Source of the DNA: an uncultured Paracoccaceae bacterium
GTDB taxonomy: Bacteria > Pseudomonadota > Alphaproteobacteria > Rhodobacterales > Rhodobacteraceae
Assembly: GCA_951812305.1 (NCBI GenBank)
Contig: CATOSB010000011.1
Location: 62,001-126,000 of the forward strand
Reading direction: 5' to 3'
Length of the DNA: 64,000 nt
How positions within the stretch are numbered: position 1 is the stretch's first letter; every line of letters starts with the position of its first letter. Positions 53,102 through 60,845 of this stretch are shown here, piece after piece. A program made the position numbers and the translations under genes. Under the pieces are notes generated by a model. The model made no database searches. It had not been told where the DNA came from and saw only the letters and a list, made by a program, of their open reading frames with translations.

Positions 53102-54652
53102 CTAGTGGTCTTGGTTCAGCGCGTCCGCCGCCGGGATCTCCCGCTCCCGACGCGCGATGTAGTCTCTCAGCGCTTCGTCAATCCCGGGGTCCAGTTTCGG
53201 CTCCTCGTAATCCGCCAACAGTGCTTTGGCATAGGCCAACGCCCGCTCCGGTGTCTCAACCGACCCTTCCGCCATCCATTGCTCGATCGAATTGTTGTCA
53301 AACAGTTCCGGCATGAAAAACGCGGATTGGAAATTCTCCAACGTGTGCGGGTGACCAAGGTAATGCCCACCGGGGCCGATGTCGCTAACCGCCGCCAACG
53401 CCTCGTCAAAGTCATCCCACTTGACCCCCTCCGCCATGCGATAGGCCATCGCCATCTGCTCTGCATCGACGACAAATTTCGCTAAAGAGCAGGTCATCGC
53501 TGCCTCCATCCACCCGGCCATATGCCAGACGTAATTAGCCCCGCTCAACAACACTGACATCATGGTCGTGGCGCTTTCGTATCCGGCCTGGGCGTCAAAT
53601 GTCTTGGCACCGGACGTCATCGTGGATGTCCGCCAGGGAACCCCGTAATGCCGTGCCATCTGACCGGTCATGAAGTTCAACAGGCTGATCTCTGGCGTGC
53701 CCGCCATCGGCGCGCCCGATTTCATCGAAATCGTCGCCAGAAAATGCCCATAAATCGCCGGTGCGCCCTTGTTCACGACCTGCGTATAGGCCAGCGCCGA
53801 CAACGCCTCTGCATTTAGTTGTGCCATCGTGGCGGCTGTTGAAGCTGGCGTATTCGCGCCGCCGAGCACAAAGGGAGAGCACAGAACCGGCTGGTTCCGT
53901 TTGGCAAAGGCGCGCATCGCGCCCAGCATGGTTTCGTCCCAAACCAGCGGCGAGTTTCCGTTGCAATTGCCGGTAACTACGGGATGCGTGTCGATATAGC
54001 CCTCACCAAACAGGATATCGCACATCGCCATTACATCTTCGGCGTTCTTGCCACTGGTCGTCATGCCCATGAACGTCTTGTCGGAATGTTTCATCGACGA
54101 ATAGGTGATGCGCAGATGCCGCTGGCTGATCGGGTGGTCGTATGGTTCGACGATGTGATGCGCCGAGGAATGGATCGCTGGCAGCATGTGGGAAAGTTTG
54201 TGTACCGTCGCCAGATCATCGAGCGTCGGGTTGCGCCGCACGTCGTCCAGCCCGCGAACGAACGGCGCCCCGGTCATCGGCACGAAGATTGAATGGTCTC
54301 GCCCGAACGGCAAGTTATTCGCCGGGTTGCGCGCATGATATGTGAAGGTCTCCGGGATCGACGCGATCAGTTCCTTGGCGTGGTGGCGGTCCAGATAGAC
54401 TGTCTCATCCACTACCTTCGCACCCGTCTTGCGCCAATCCTCCAGCGCAATGTCATCGCGAAACACGACGCCGACATTTTCCAGAATGTGCATCGATGCC
54501 GCATCGATCCGTTCAATCTGCTCCTGCGTCAGTGGCTCGGTCAATGGCAGCTGCCGCTTCAGCGCTGGCAACATAGTGAAATCGCGCGCCTGTCGCACTT
54601 CCTGACGCGCGCGCCGCCCGCGGCGCACGGTGCCAACCGCGTCGACGCTCAT
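53102..54652 (-). CDS. MttB-superfamily methyltransferase without pyrrolysine
   Basis: 516 residues from MSVDAVGTVRRGRRARQE. It belongs to the trimethylamine methyltransferase family (TIM barrel): IERIDAASMHILENVGVVF, SSAHHIVEPYDHP and VTGNCNGNSPLVWDETMLGAMRA. The frame has no internal TAG, so it lacks pyrrolysine like glycine-betaine methyltransferase relatives. Those relatives transfer a methyl group from a quaternary amine to a corrinoid protein; no corrinoid partner is encoded nearby. The ORF track's longer N-terminus runs into the hairpin region and is not convincing. Confidence 0.87.
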   Translation of the reverse strand: MSVDAVGTVRRGRRARQEVRQARDFTMLPALKRQLPLTEPLTQEQIERIDAASMHILENVGVVFRDDIALEDWRKTGAKVVDETVYLDRHHAKELIASIPETFTYHARNPANNLPFGRDHSIFVPMTGAPFVRGLDDVRRNPTLDDLATVHKLSHMLPAIHSSAHHIVEPYDHPISQRHLRITYSSMKHSDKTFMGMTTSGKNAEDVMAMCDILFGEGYIDTHPVVTGNCNGNSPLVWDETMLGAMRAFAKRNQPVLCSPFVLGGANTPASTAATMAQLNAEALSALAYTQVVNKGAPAIYGHFLATISMKSGAPMAGTPEISLLNFMTGQMARHYGVPWRTSTMTSGAKTFDAQAGYESATTMMSVLLSGANYVWHMAGWMEAAMTCSLAKFVVDAEQMAMAYRMAEGVKWDDFDEALAAVSDIGPGGHYLGHPHTLENFQSAFFMPELFDNNSIEQWMAEGSVETPERALAYAKALLADYEEPKLDPGIDEALRDYIARREREIPAADALNQDH

Positions 54653-54668
54653 GGCAATCTTTCTTCCC

Positions 54669-54733
54669 GGTTTGCGGCGCAAACCGGATCGCACCCGACC
54701 CGCCCCCAAGGGTGGGGGCGATGCCCCCACCCT
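54669..54733. repeat. Two GC-rich hairpins between ALDH and MttB-type genes
   Basis: GGTTTGC/GCAAACC around GGC, then an 11-bp perfect stem AGGGTGGGGGC/GCCCCCACCCT around GAT. They sit inside the operon and resemble REP-type elements elsewhere in the window in composition. They may stabilise the upstream message or weaken transcription into the methyltransferase gene. Confidence 0.65.
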
Positions 54734-54770
54734 CGGGACGGGCGCGATCCTCTGTTACTCAATGCTCGGC

Positions 54771-56222
54771 TCATCCAACATTGTCCCCATCCCGCGGATC
54801 ACTCAAATCCACCCAAATCGTCTTGATCTCGGTATACTGGTCATGGGCCTGCAACCCGTTGTCGCGGCCGCCGAACCCGGATTGCTTGAACCCGCCAAAC
54901 GGCGTCGAGATATCGCCTTCGCCATAACAGTTCACCGTCACCGTCCCCGCCTTGATCGCCCTTGCCGCACGCAGGGCCGAGCGGTTGCTGGCGGTGAACA
55001 CAGATGCTGTCAGACCATAATCCGTCTCATTTGCAACCTCGATCACCGACAGGATCGGCCCGAAAATCTCTTCCGTCGCCAGCTTGTCGCCGCGTTTCAC
55101 CTCATAAACCTTTGGCGTCACATAGGGCCCATCGGGCGCATCACCCTTCTTCAGATACCCGGCAACCTTCCTGCAATGCTCGGCGTCGATCAGCGCGCCG
55201 AGATGGTTCGCGGGATCCAGCGGATCGCCCGCTTTCCAATCCCGCATCCGCGCCTCGATCCGCTCCAAAAGCGGCGCCTTCACTGCCTTGTGGACGATCA
55301 GCCGCGACGTCGCCGAACAGTTCTCTCCCATGTTCCAGAACGCCGCGTTCACGACATGCTCAGCCACATGGTCAAGATTCTCGGCATCCTCAAGAACCAC
55401 CGCCGGGTTCTTGCCACCGCATTCCAGCACGACCTTTTTCAGGTTGCTGTCGGCGGCATATCGCAGAAACCGTCGCCCGGTGTCGGTGGAGCCGGTGAAG
55501 CTGACCATATCGACGCCCATATGCCGCCCCAGTGGTTCTCCCACCGACGGCCCGTCGCCCGGCAGAACTTGCAACACACCCCGCGGCACGCCCGCCATAT
55601 GCGCCAGTTCCGCGATGCGCAGCGCGGTCATCGAGGTCTGCTCTGCTGGCTTCACAATCACAGAATTGCCTGCGGCGAGCGCCGGCCCAATCTTCCACGC
55701 CAGCATCAACAGCGGAAAGTTCCATGGCAGGATCGCGGCCACAACGCCAACCGGCTCGCGCACGATCATCGAAATTGCATCGTCACCTGTTGGCCCCGTC
55801 TGGTCATAGATCTTGTCCACCGCCTCAGCGTGCCATTTGATCGTATGGATCGCCTCGGGCACGTCGATCTCTTCGCAATCGCGGATCGGCTTGCCACTCT
55901 CCAGACACTCCATCACCGCCAGTTCCCGCCGCCGCCGCGTGATGAACTTACACAGCTTGATCAGCACATCCTTGCGCTCTGACGGATGCGCCTTGGCCCA
56001 ATGCCCCTGCTCAAACGCCTCCCGCGCCTTAATGACGGCAAGGTCCACATCCTCGGAAGACGCACAACGGATCGTTGTCAAAACCTCCCCTGTCGCCGGG
56101 TTCAAAGTATCCATTTCGGTGCCACTTCCGGGCCGGAACTTGCCATCAATGTAAGGCGTCGCGGGCAGGTCCAGATCGGCGGCAATCGCCTTATACTCGC
56201 TGTGGGTCAGCAGATCGGTCAT
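54771..56222 (-). CDS. NAD-dependent aldehyde dehydrogenase (operon member)
   Basis: 483 residues from MTDLLTHSEYKAIAADL; the longer ORF in the track begins in a hairpin region. PWNFPLLMLAWKIGPALAAGN, FTGSTDTGRRFLRYAA, the glutamate in LECGGKNPAVV and the cysteine in NMGENCSATSRL mark a complete enzyme. GDISTPFGGFKQSGFGGRDNG near the end is typical of betaine-aldehyde and gamma-glutamyl-aminobutyraldehyde dehydrogenases. It probably oxidises an aldehyde produced by its operon partners. Confidence 0.9.
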   Translation of the reverse strand: MTDLLTHSEYKAIAADLDLPATPYIDGKFRPGSGTEMDTLNPATGEVLTTIRCASSEDVDLAVIKAREAFEQGHWAKAHPSERKDVLIKLCKFITRRRRELAVMECLESGKPIRDCEEIDVPEAIHTIKWHAEAVDKIYDQTGPTGDDAISMIVREPVGVVAAILPWNFPLLMLAWKIGPALAAGNSVIVKPAEQTSMTALRIAELAHMAGVPRGVLQVLPGDGPSVGEPLGRHMGVDMVSFTGSTDTGRRFLRYAADSNLKKVVLECGGKNPAVVLEDAENLDHVAEHVVNAAFWNMGENCSATSRLIVHKAVKAPLLERIEARMRDWKAGDPLDPANHLGALIDAEHCRKVAGYLKKGDAPDGPYVTPKVYEVKRGDKLATEEIFGPILSVIEVANETDYGLTASVFTASNRSALRAARAIKAGTVTVNCYGEGDISTPFGGFKQSGFGGRDNGLQAHDQYTEIKTIWVDLSDPRDGDNVG

Positions 56223-56239
56223 AGTTCTGTCCTTCCGCA

Positions 56240-56300
56240 GTCCCGGACCTGATCCGGGACCTCTTGGCCTGTGATGAGGCCCCGGATCGGTGTCCGGGGC
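56240..56300. repeat. Palindrome pair between DapA-family and ALDH genes
   Basis: GTCCCGGA/TCCGGGAC around CCTGA, then after 18 bases GCCCCGGA/TCCGGGGC around TCGGTG. Such paired CCGGA palindromes are a recurrent intergenic repeat type in alphaproteobacteria. They lie inside the operon upstream of the aldehyde-dehydrogenase ATG. Confidence 0.65.
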
Positions 56301-56316
56301 TGCGTTGCACTCAACT

Positions 56317-57225
56317 TCATGCCCCGCCCTCCTCAATTGCCGCAATCGTTGTGTTCATCGTGCGGATCACGTCTTCCAATTCACGCCGCGCGTCCTTGTT
56401 CAAGGGCTGCATCGGGCGCCGCGGTGGCCCCGCATTGATTCCACGCATCGTCAGCCCATGCTTGATGCACTGCACAAATGCCCCGCCCTGCTCCAGCACC
56501 CGCATCAACGGCAACATCGCCGACATGATCGCGCGGCCTTTGGTAAAGTCACCCTCCAGGGCACAGGCGCGGTAGAGCGCGATATGCGCCTCAGGCGCAA
56601 AATTCGACCCGGCGCAAACCCAAGACCGCGCACCCCAGGCGAAGAATTCCAGCGCCTGATCATCCATCCCGCAAGACAGCTCGATATGCGGATAGTCCCG
56701 CGCCAGCATATGCAGCCGGTTGGGGTCGCCGGAACTCTCCTTGATCGCCCGGAAATTGGGCGAGCGCCCCAGCCGGTCGAGGCACTCCTCGTCCATATTC
56801 ACAGACATCCGTCCCGGATAGTTATAAAGGATCACCGGCAGGTTCGCCGCCCGGTCAATCGCCAGCGCATGAAGCGCGATTTCCCGCCCCGTCGGATAAG
56901 TATAGGGCGGCGTCGCGATCAAAATTGCATCCGCCCCCGCCTTCACCGCCTCGCGCGCATACATCACCGAATCCTCGGTCCGCATCGCGCCAGTGCCCAC
57001 GATCATCGGCACGCGCCCACCGATCAGATCCCGCATCCGCGGCATCATCTCGATGCGTTCCTCGGGCGTCTGTGCGTAATATTCGCCGGTCGTTCCGGCG
57101 ACGATAATCCCATGCACGCCTGCACCGATCAGAAACTCCACCGTCTGCGCCAATGCTTCCTCGTTGATCGAGAAATCGTCGTGAAACGGTGTGACGACCG
57201 GCGTCAGGATGCCTTCAAACTGCAA
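56317..57225 (-). CDS. DapA/DHDPS-family lyase or aldolase
   Basis: 302-residue class I aldolase-like TIM barrel. GIIVAGTTGEYYAQT is the family signature, the tyrosine of VILYNYPGRM and the Schiff-base lysine of RAIKESSGD are present. It belongs to the broad DapA/NAL family rather than to biosynthetic DapA, as shown by its catabolic operon. Family members in amino-acid breakdown include deaminases that act on pyrroline-4-hydroxy-2-carboxylate. Its start overlaps the gntR end by 11 bp. Confidence 0.87.
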   Translation of the reverse strand: MQFEGILTPVVTPFHDDFSINEEALAQTVEFLIGAGVHGIIVAGTTGEYYAQTPEERIEMMPRMRDLIGGRVPMIVGTGAMRTEDSVMYAREAVKAGADAILIATPPYTYPTGREIALHALAIDRAANLPVILYNYPGRMSVNMDEECLDRLGRSPNFRAIKESSGDPNRLHMLARDYPHIELSCGMDDQALEFFAWGARSWVCAGSNFAPEAHIALYRACALEGDFTKGRAIMSAMLPLMRVLEQGGAFVQCIKHGLTMRGINAGPPRRPMQPLNKDARRELEDVIRTMNTTIAAIEEGGA

Positions 57226-57913
57226 CGCTTTGTTCCTTCAATTCTGATACCTCCAAAGGCAGTGGATCGGGCGAAACGAACCGCTCCATCCGGTCCCGGC
57301 TCAGATCCCAATGCTGCAATGTCAGATCGACAACTGCCTTTGGTTCCTGCGCTTCAATCGCGGAAATCATTTCGTCGTGCTGCCCCGCGGCTTTCTTCAC
57401 CAAAACCGCCTCCGCATCTGATGCCGGGCAATAAAACGTCTGGCTCAGGCGGGTGTGGTCAATCAGCATCCGCTGCAGACTCGACATCAGATATGGGTTT
57501 GCCGCCATCTCACCGATCACTTCGTGAAAGCGATGGTTCATCAGAGACACCGCCTTCACATCGCGGCAGTCAATCGCATCCAGAAACGCCGCCTGCGCGG
57601 CCTTCAGTGCCGCGATTTGCCTTACTGTCCGGTTCTCCGCAGCCAGCCGCCCGATGGTTGCGTAAACGAGCGGTGCCGTCTGAAAGAAACACCGCATCAC
57701 CGGCAAGTCCATCGAGGCCACCTTGGCGCCCCGGTTCGGCGTCACCTCGACAAACCCATCGCCCGCCAGCCGCTGCAACACCTCCCGCATCGGCGTGCGT
57801 GAAATCCCGTAATGCTCCGACAGTGCCGCCTCTTCCAGATCGGCCCCGGGCCGCACATCCATCGTCAGAATGCGCATTTTCAGAGAATCAAGGGCGGCGG
57901 TTTTGCGGTCCAT
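57215..57913 (-). CDS. GntR family transcriptional regulator (FadR/FCD type)
   Basis: 232 residues from MDRKTAALDSLKMRIL; the ORF track adds nine residues that would run back across the operator. The winged helix is at about 15 to 70 (AALSEHYGISRTPMREVLQRL). The C-terminal helical FCD ligand domain carries SLMNHRFHEVIGE and metal-site histidines. The gene heads the operon and lies next to an ATGTATAC palindrome, so autoregulation is likely. A catabolic intermediate is the expected effector. Confidence 0.88.
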   Translation of the reverse strand: MDRKTAALDSLKMRILTMDVRPGADLEEAALSEHYGISRTPMREVLQRLAGDGFVEVTPNRGAKVASMDLPVMRCFFQTAPLVYATIGRLAAENRTVRQIAALKAAQAAFLDAIDCRDVKAVSLMNHRFHEVIGEMAANPYLMSSLQRMLIDHTRLSQTFYCPASDAEAVLVKKAAGQHDEMISAIEAQEPKAVVDLTLQHWDLSRDRMERFVSPDPLPLEVSELKEQSVAV

Positions 57914-57919
57914 CCGAAA

Positions 57920-57948
57920 ATGTATACACATCGTATACATATCATCAA
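57920..57948 (-). promoter_or_regulatory. Putative GntR operator and promoter of the MttB-type operon
   Basis: ATGTATAC and GTATACAT form a perfect inverted repeat around ACATC (57920 to 57940), a common FadR-type operator shape. On the minus strand TTGATG (57948 to 57943) and TATACA (57926 to 57921), 16 bp apart, could be -35 and -10 boxes. Transcription would begin about at the ATG at 57913, giving a leaderless message. No ribosome site is seen there, in agreement. IS630 begins 9 bp beyond the -35 side and leaves this core intact. Confidence 0.55.
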
Positions 57949-58015
57949 GCCCTTATACCAAGGGTGCTTCAAAATGACTCAGCTATGGATTTTGGGTACC
58001 GCCTGAGGTGCTGAG

Positions 58016-58555
58016 GTGATTCAAGATTGGCAAAGGAGACCACCGATGCCAGCCAGGATACCGATGCGAGCCGATTTTACCGCCAATGATCTGCGCAAGC
58101 TTGCCGCAGAGAGTTCTGATGCCCGGCAGAGCCGACGGCTTTTGTCGCTTGCCGCTATCGCCGATGGCATGTCGCGTGGGGCTGCGGCCCGCATTGGCGG
58201 GATGGACCGGCAAACGCTCAGGGACTGGGTGCTCCGTTTCAACGCTGATGGTCCAGCGGGGCTGCTGGATCGGCAGCGAGGAGGCTCGCGATCCCGCCTT
58301 GACAATGCGCAACTGGATGAACTGGCGGCTCTTGTCGAGACCGGTCCTGATCCTGAAAAGGACGGTGTCGTCCGCTGGCGGCGGGTCGATTTGAAGAATG
58401 TGATCAAGGCGCGTTTTGGCGTCGACTATCACGAGCGCCATGTGGGGCAGATTCTGCACAATCTGGGCTTTTCCCACATCAGCGCACGCCCTCAGCACCC
58501 GGGGCAGGACGTGCAGGTCATTGAGGATTTCAAAAAAACTTCGGCGACAATCTGA
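58016..58555 (+). CDS. IS630 transposase OrfA (N-terminal part, before frameshift)
   Basis: About 170 residues from MPARIPMRADFTAND (ATG at 58046; GTG at 58016 is an alternative). Two helix-turn-helix regions bind the element ends: SLAAIADGMSRGAAARIGGMDRQTLRDWV and the winged region to RHVGQILHNLGF. It ends soon after FKKTSATI. Just before, a run of seven A (TTC AAA AAA ACT) allows a -1 shift that joins it to OrfB. Confidence 0.85.
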   Translation: MIQDWQRRPPMPARIPMRADFTANDLRKLAAESSDARQSRRLLSLAAIADGMSRGAAARIGGMDRQTLRDWVLRFNADGPAGLLDRQRGGSRSRLDNAQLDELAALVETGPDPEKDGVVRWRRVDLKNVIKARFGVDYHERHVGQILHNLGFSHISARPQHPGQDVQVIEDFKKTSATI

Positions 58556-59115
58556 AGGAGACGCTTCAGGGGGTGCCGCCGGACAAACCCGTCGAAATCT
58601 GGTTCCAGGACGAGATGCGTCTCGGTCAGAAGAACACCCGCGTCCGCCAGTGGGCACGCAAGGGCACACGGCCCCGCCAGCCCGCCGATCAGCGTTACCA
58701 AAATGCGTATCTTTTTGGCGCCATCTGCCCCGAACGCGGCACCGGCGCGGCGATCATGATGCCAGCAGCCGACACCTATGCGATGCAGCGCCACCTGGAA
58801 GAAATCAGCAAAATTGTCTCCGATGGCGCCCACGCCGTCATCCTCATGGACCAAGCCGGCTGGCACACGACATCCGCTCTGGAAATCCCGCAAAACCTGT
58901 CGCTCATGTTTCTGCCGCCCAAATCACCAGAGCTGAATCCAACCGAAAACATTTGGCAATATCTCCGCCAGACATGGCTCGCAAACCGGACGTTCGACAC
59001 ATATGACGCGATTCTCGACGCGGGGTGCGAGGCCTGGAACAACCTCATCGCAAGACCGCAAACCATCACATCCATCGCAAGCCGCAACTGGGCGAAAGTC
59101 GGTCAGATTGAATAA
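58555..59115 (+). CDS. IS630 transposase OrfB (catalytic DDE part)
   Basis: Catalytic domain in the -1 frame relative to OrfA. IWFQDEMRLGQKN carries the first aspartate, AVILMDQAGWHTT the second and KSPELNPTENIW the glutamate. Reading through the A-run gives FKKNFGDNLKETLQGVPPDKP, continuous with normal family sequence. A fused OrfAB by ribosomal slippage is therefore likely; OrfB alone starts at about 58573. Confidence 0.87.
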   Translation, partial: KETLQGVPPDKPVEIWFQDEMRLGQKNTRVRQWARKGTRPRQPADQRYQNAYLFGAICPERGTGAAIMMPAADTYAMQRHLEEISKIVSDGAHAVILMDQAGWHTTSALEIPQNLSLMFLPPKSPELNPTENIWQYLRQTWLANRTFDTYDAILDAGCEAWNNLIARPQTITSIASRNWAKVGQIE

Positions 59116-59148
59116 CCCTTGGTATTAGAAACTGCGCTTCTCTTCACC

Positions 59149-59200
59149 CTTCTTCTTGGTCGCAAATACGGCGGGGGGTCTGGGGGGCTGGCCCCCCAGT
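59149..59200. repeat. REP-like repeat, inverted second copy of the 25.7-kb element
   Basis: Contains CTTCTTCTTGGT, CAAATACGGCGGGGGG and the hairpin CTGGGGGGC/GCCCCCCAG around TG. In reverse complement it aligns with 25692 to 25745 over the GGGGGCCAGCCCCC hairpin, CCCCCGCCGTATTT and ACCAAGAAGAAG. It lies after the livF-type stop, where a short hairpin ATTGCGC/GCGCAAT (59209 to 59225) also occurs. Confidence 0.7.
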
Positions 59201-59233
59201 CAGTCGGATTGCGCGAAGCGCAATTCGAAACCA

Positions 59234-60100
59234 TTAGCCGCCCAGGAACAACCGCCCGACATCGGGGTTTTCCAACAGTTCATCGCCCGGCCCGGCAATC
59301 GCCAGCTCTCCTGACACCAATACGTATCCAATATCCGCGAACTCCAGCCCCTTCTTGGCGTTCTGTTCAACCATCAGGATCGTCTTGCCCTCGTTGTGCT
59401 GCAGGTCGTGCAGGATATCGAAGACCATGTCGATGAATCGTGGCTCCAACCCAATCGACGGCTCATCCACCAACAGGATTTCCGGGTTCATGACCAGCGC
59501 GCGGGAAATCTCCAACAACCGGCGTTCACCACCCGACAAGACCTTCGCCTGATGCTTCCGTCGCGCGGCAAGGCGCGGGTATTTCTCGAAAACCTTCTCT
59601 GCGGATTCTTTGGCTTCCGACGGGTTATCCTTCAGAAACCCGCCCATCCAAAGGTTTTCCTCAACCGTCATGCCCGGAAAGACGGATTTATCCTGAAGGA
59701 TATAGGCGATGCCCGCCTCTTTCAGCTTCATCTGTGCCGACAGCTTGGTGATGTCGCGTTTATTGTCGCCATCGCCAACTTTCACCGTCCCCGAGAAGAC
59801 ATTGTTGAACCCGAAAATTGCGTGCAGAATCGTCGACTTCCCCGCCCCGTTCGGGCCGATCAGACATAAGCTTTGTTTGCGCGCCACCGCCAGATTGATC
59901 CCGTGCAAAATCTCCATCTGACCATAACCGGCGTGCAGATTTTCCAGCACAATATAGGGGTCGTTCTTCGCCAATGCCAAAAGGTCGGCAGTCGCAACCT
60001 CGCCGCCGATGGCTTTGGCTTCCTTGTTCACGGCCTCGACCGATATCACCGTGTCGACGGACCCGCCGTGATAGCCGGTGGAACGCTTTTTCTCGCTCAT
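59234..60100 (-). CDS. Liv-type ABC transporter ATP-binding protein (LivF type)
   Basis: 288 residues from MSEKKRSTGYHGG. The first 50 residues are an unusual polar extension before VLENLHAGYGQMEIL. Walker A is GPNGAGKST, signature LSGGERR, Walker B ILLVDEPSIGLEP. LivF-type ATPases have short regulatory regions, as here. It is the last gene of the transporter operon and starts 1 bp after the LivG-type gene. Confidence 0.9.
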   Translation of the reverse strand: MSEKKRSTGYHGGSVDTVISVEAVNKEAKAIGGEVATADLLALAKNDPYIVLENLHAGYGQMEILHGINLAVARKQSLCLIGPNGAGKSTILHAIFGFNNVFSGTVKVGDGDNKRDITKLSAQMKLKEAGIAYILQDKSVFPGMTVEENLWMGGFLKDNPSEAKESAEKVFEKYPRLAARRKHQAKVLSGGERRLLEISRALVMNPEILLVDEPSIGLEPRFIDMVFDILHDLQHNEGKTILMVEQNAKKGLEFADIGYVLVSGELAIAGPGDELLENPDVGRLFLGG

Positions 60101-60101
60101 A

Positions 60102-60845
60102 TCAATGCGCTCCCAAATAGGCGTCGATGACGCGCTGGTCGTCCTGAATGTCCGCTGGCGTCCCCTCGGCCAGCATCTGTCCATGCGCGAGGCAATAGAT
60201 GTGGTCCGCCATGTTCATGATCACCCGCATATTGTGCTCAATGATGAACAGCGTAATCCCAAACTCGGTATTCGCCCGTTTCAGCCGGTCGATCAGGCCG
60301 TTGATCAAAGTCGGGTTAATCCCCGCTGTCGGTTCGTCAAGCAAAAGAACCGTAGGTTCATTCATCAGCGCCATCGCGAATTCCAACAGCTTCTGCTGCC
60401 CGAATGACAATGATCCCGCCTGCAGATATCTTTTTTCATAAAGCCCGACGAATTCCAGCAGATGCTCGGCGCGCTCGTTGTCTTCCGACGTGTTCTGCTT
60501 AAACGCATCCATCAGCGACATCTTGCGGTGCGGCAGGCTGATCAGCATGTTTTCGACACAGTTCATCTGACCGTAAATCCGCGTCTGCTGAAACGTGCGC
60601 AGCAATCCCAAACGCGCGATCTCCGGCACCAGCATCTTGCTGATTTCCCGACCCTCAAACTTGATCGACCCCTCATCGATCGGGTGATAGCCGACGATCG
60701 AATTGAACATGGTTGTCTTTCCCGACCCGTTTGGTCCGATCAGGCCGGTGATTCCACCTTTCTTGACCTTCAGAGAAATGTCGGTGTTTGCCTTCACCCC
60801 GCCGTAGGATTTCGAGACACCTGCGGCTTCGATAATGTTGCTCAT
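60102..60845 (-). CDS. Liv-type ABC transporter ATP-binding protein (LivG type)
   Basis: 247 residues. Walker A GPNGSGKTT, a LivG-like insertion (FQQTRIYGQMNCVENMLISLPHR), the signature LSFGQQKLLEFA and Walker B TVLLLDEPTAGINP. It ends LAEGTPADIQDDQRVIDAYLG, the classical LivG tail. Its start overlaps the permease stop by 4 bp. The two ATPases would form a heterodimer. Confidence 0.92.
   Translation of the reverse strand: MSNIIEAAGVSKSYGGVKANTDISLKVKKGGITGLIGPNGSGKTTMFNSIVGYHPIDEGSIKFEGREISKMLVPEIARLGLLRTFQQTRIYGQMNCVENMLISLPHRKMSLMDAFKQNTSEDNERAEHLLEFVGLYEKRYLQAGSLSFGQQKLLEFAMALMNEPTVLLLDEPTAGINPTLINGLIDRLKRANTEFGITLFIIEHNMRVIMNMADHIYCLAHGQMLAEGTPADIQDDQRVIDAYLGAH

Larger units (their letters stand above)
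57958..59122 (+). mobile_element. IS630-family element at a TA target
   Basis: 1165 bp with inverted ends CCAAGGGT and ACCCTTGG, flanked by TA at 57956 to 57957 and at 59123 to 59124. TA duplication is diagnostic for IS630/Tc1-mariner elements. It separates the GntR-led operon from the 3' end of the liv operon; both are on the minus strand, so it could also block read-through between them. Confidence 0.9.

Noticed and set aside
54630-55982. 450-residue plus-strand frame over the aldehyde dehydrogenase
   Set aside because: Shadow of a complete aldehyde dehydrogenase; no domain recognised.
56290-58014. 574-residue plus-strand frame over the DapA-family and gntR genes
   Set aside because: Opposite strand of two well-supported genes; rich in R, P and H as expected for a shadow.
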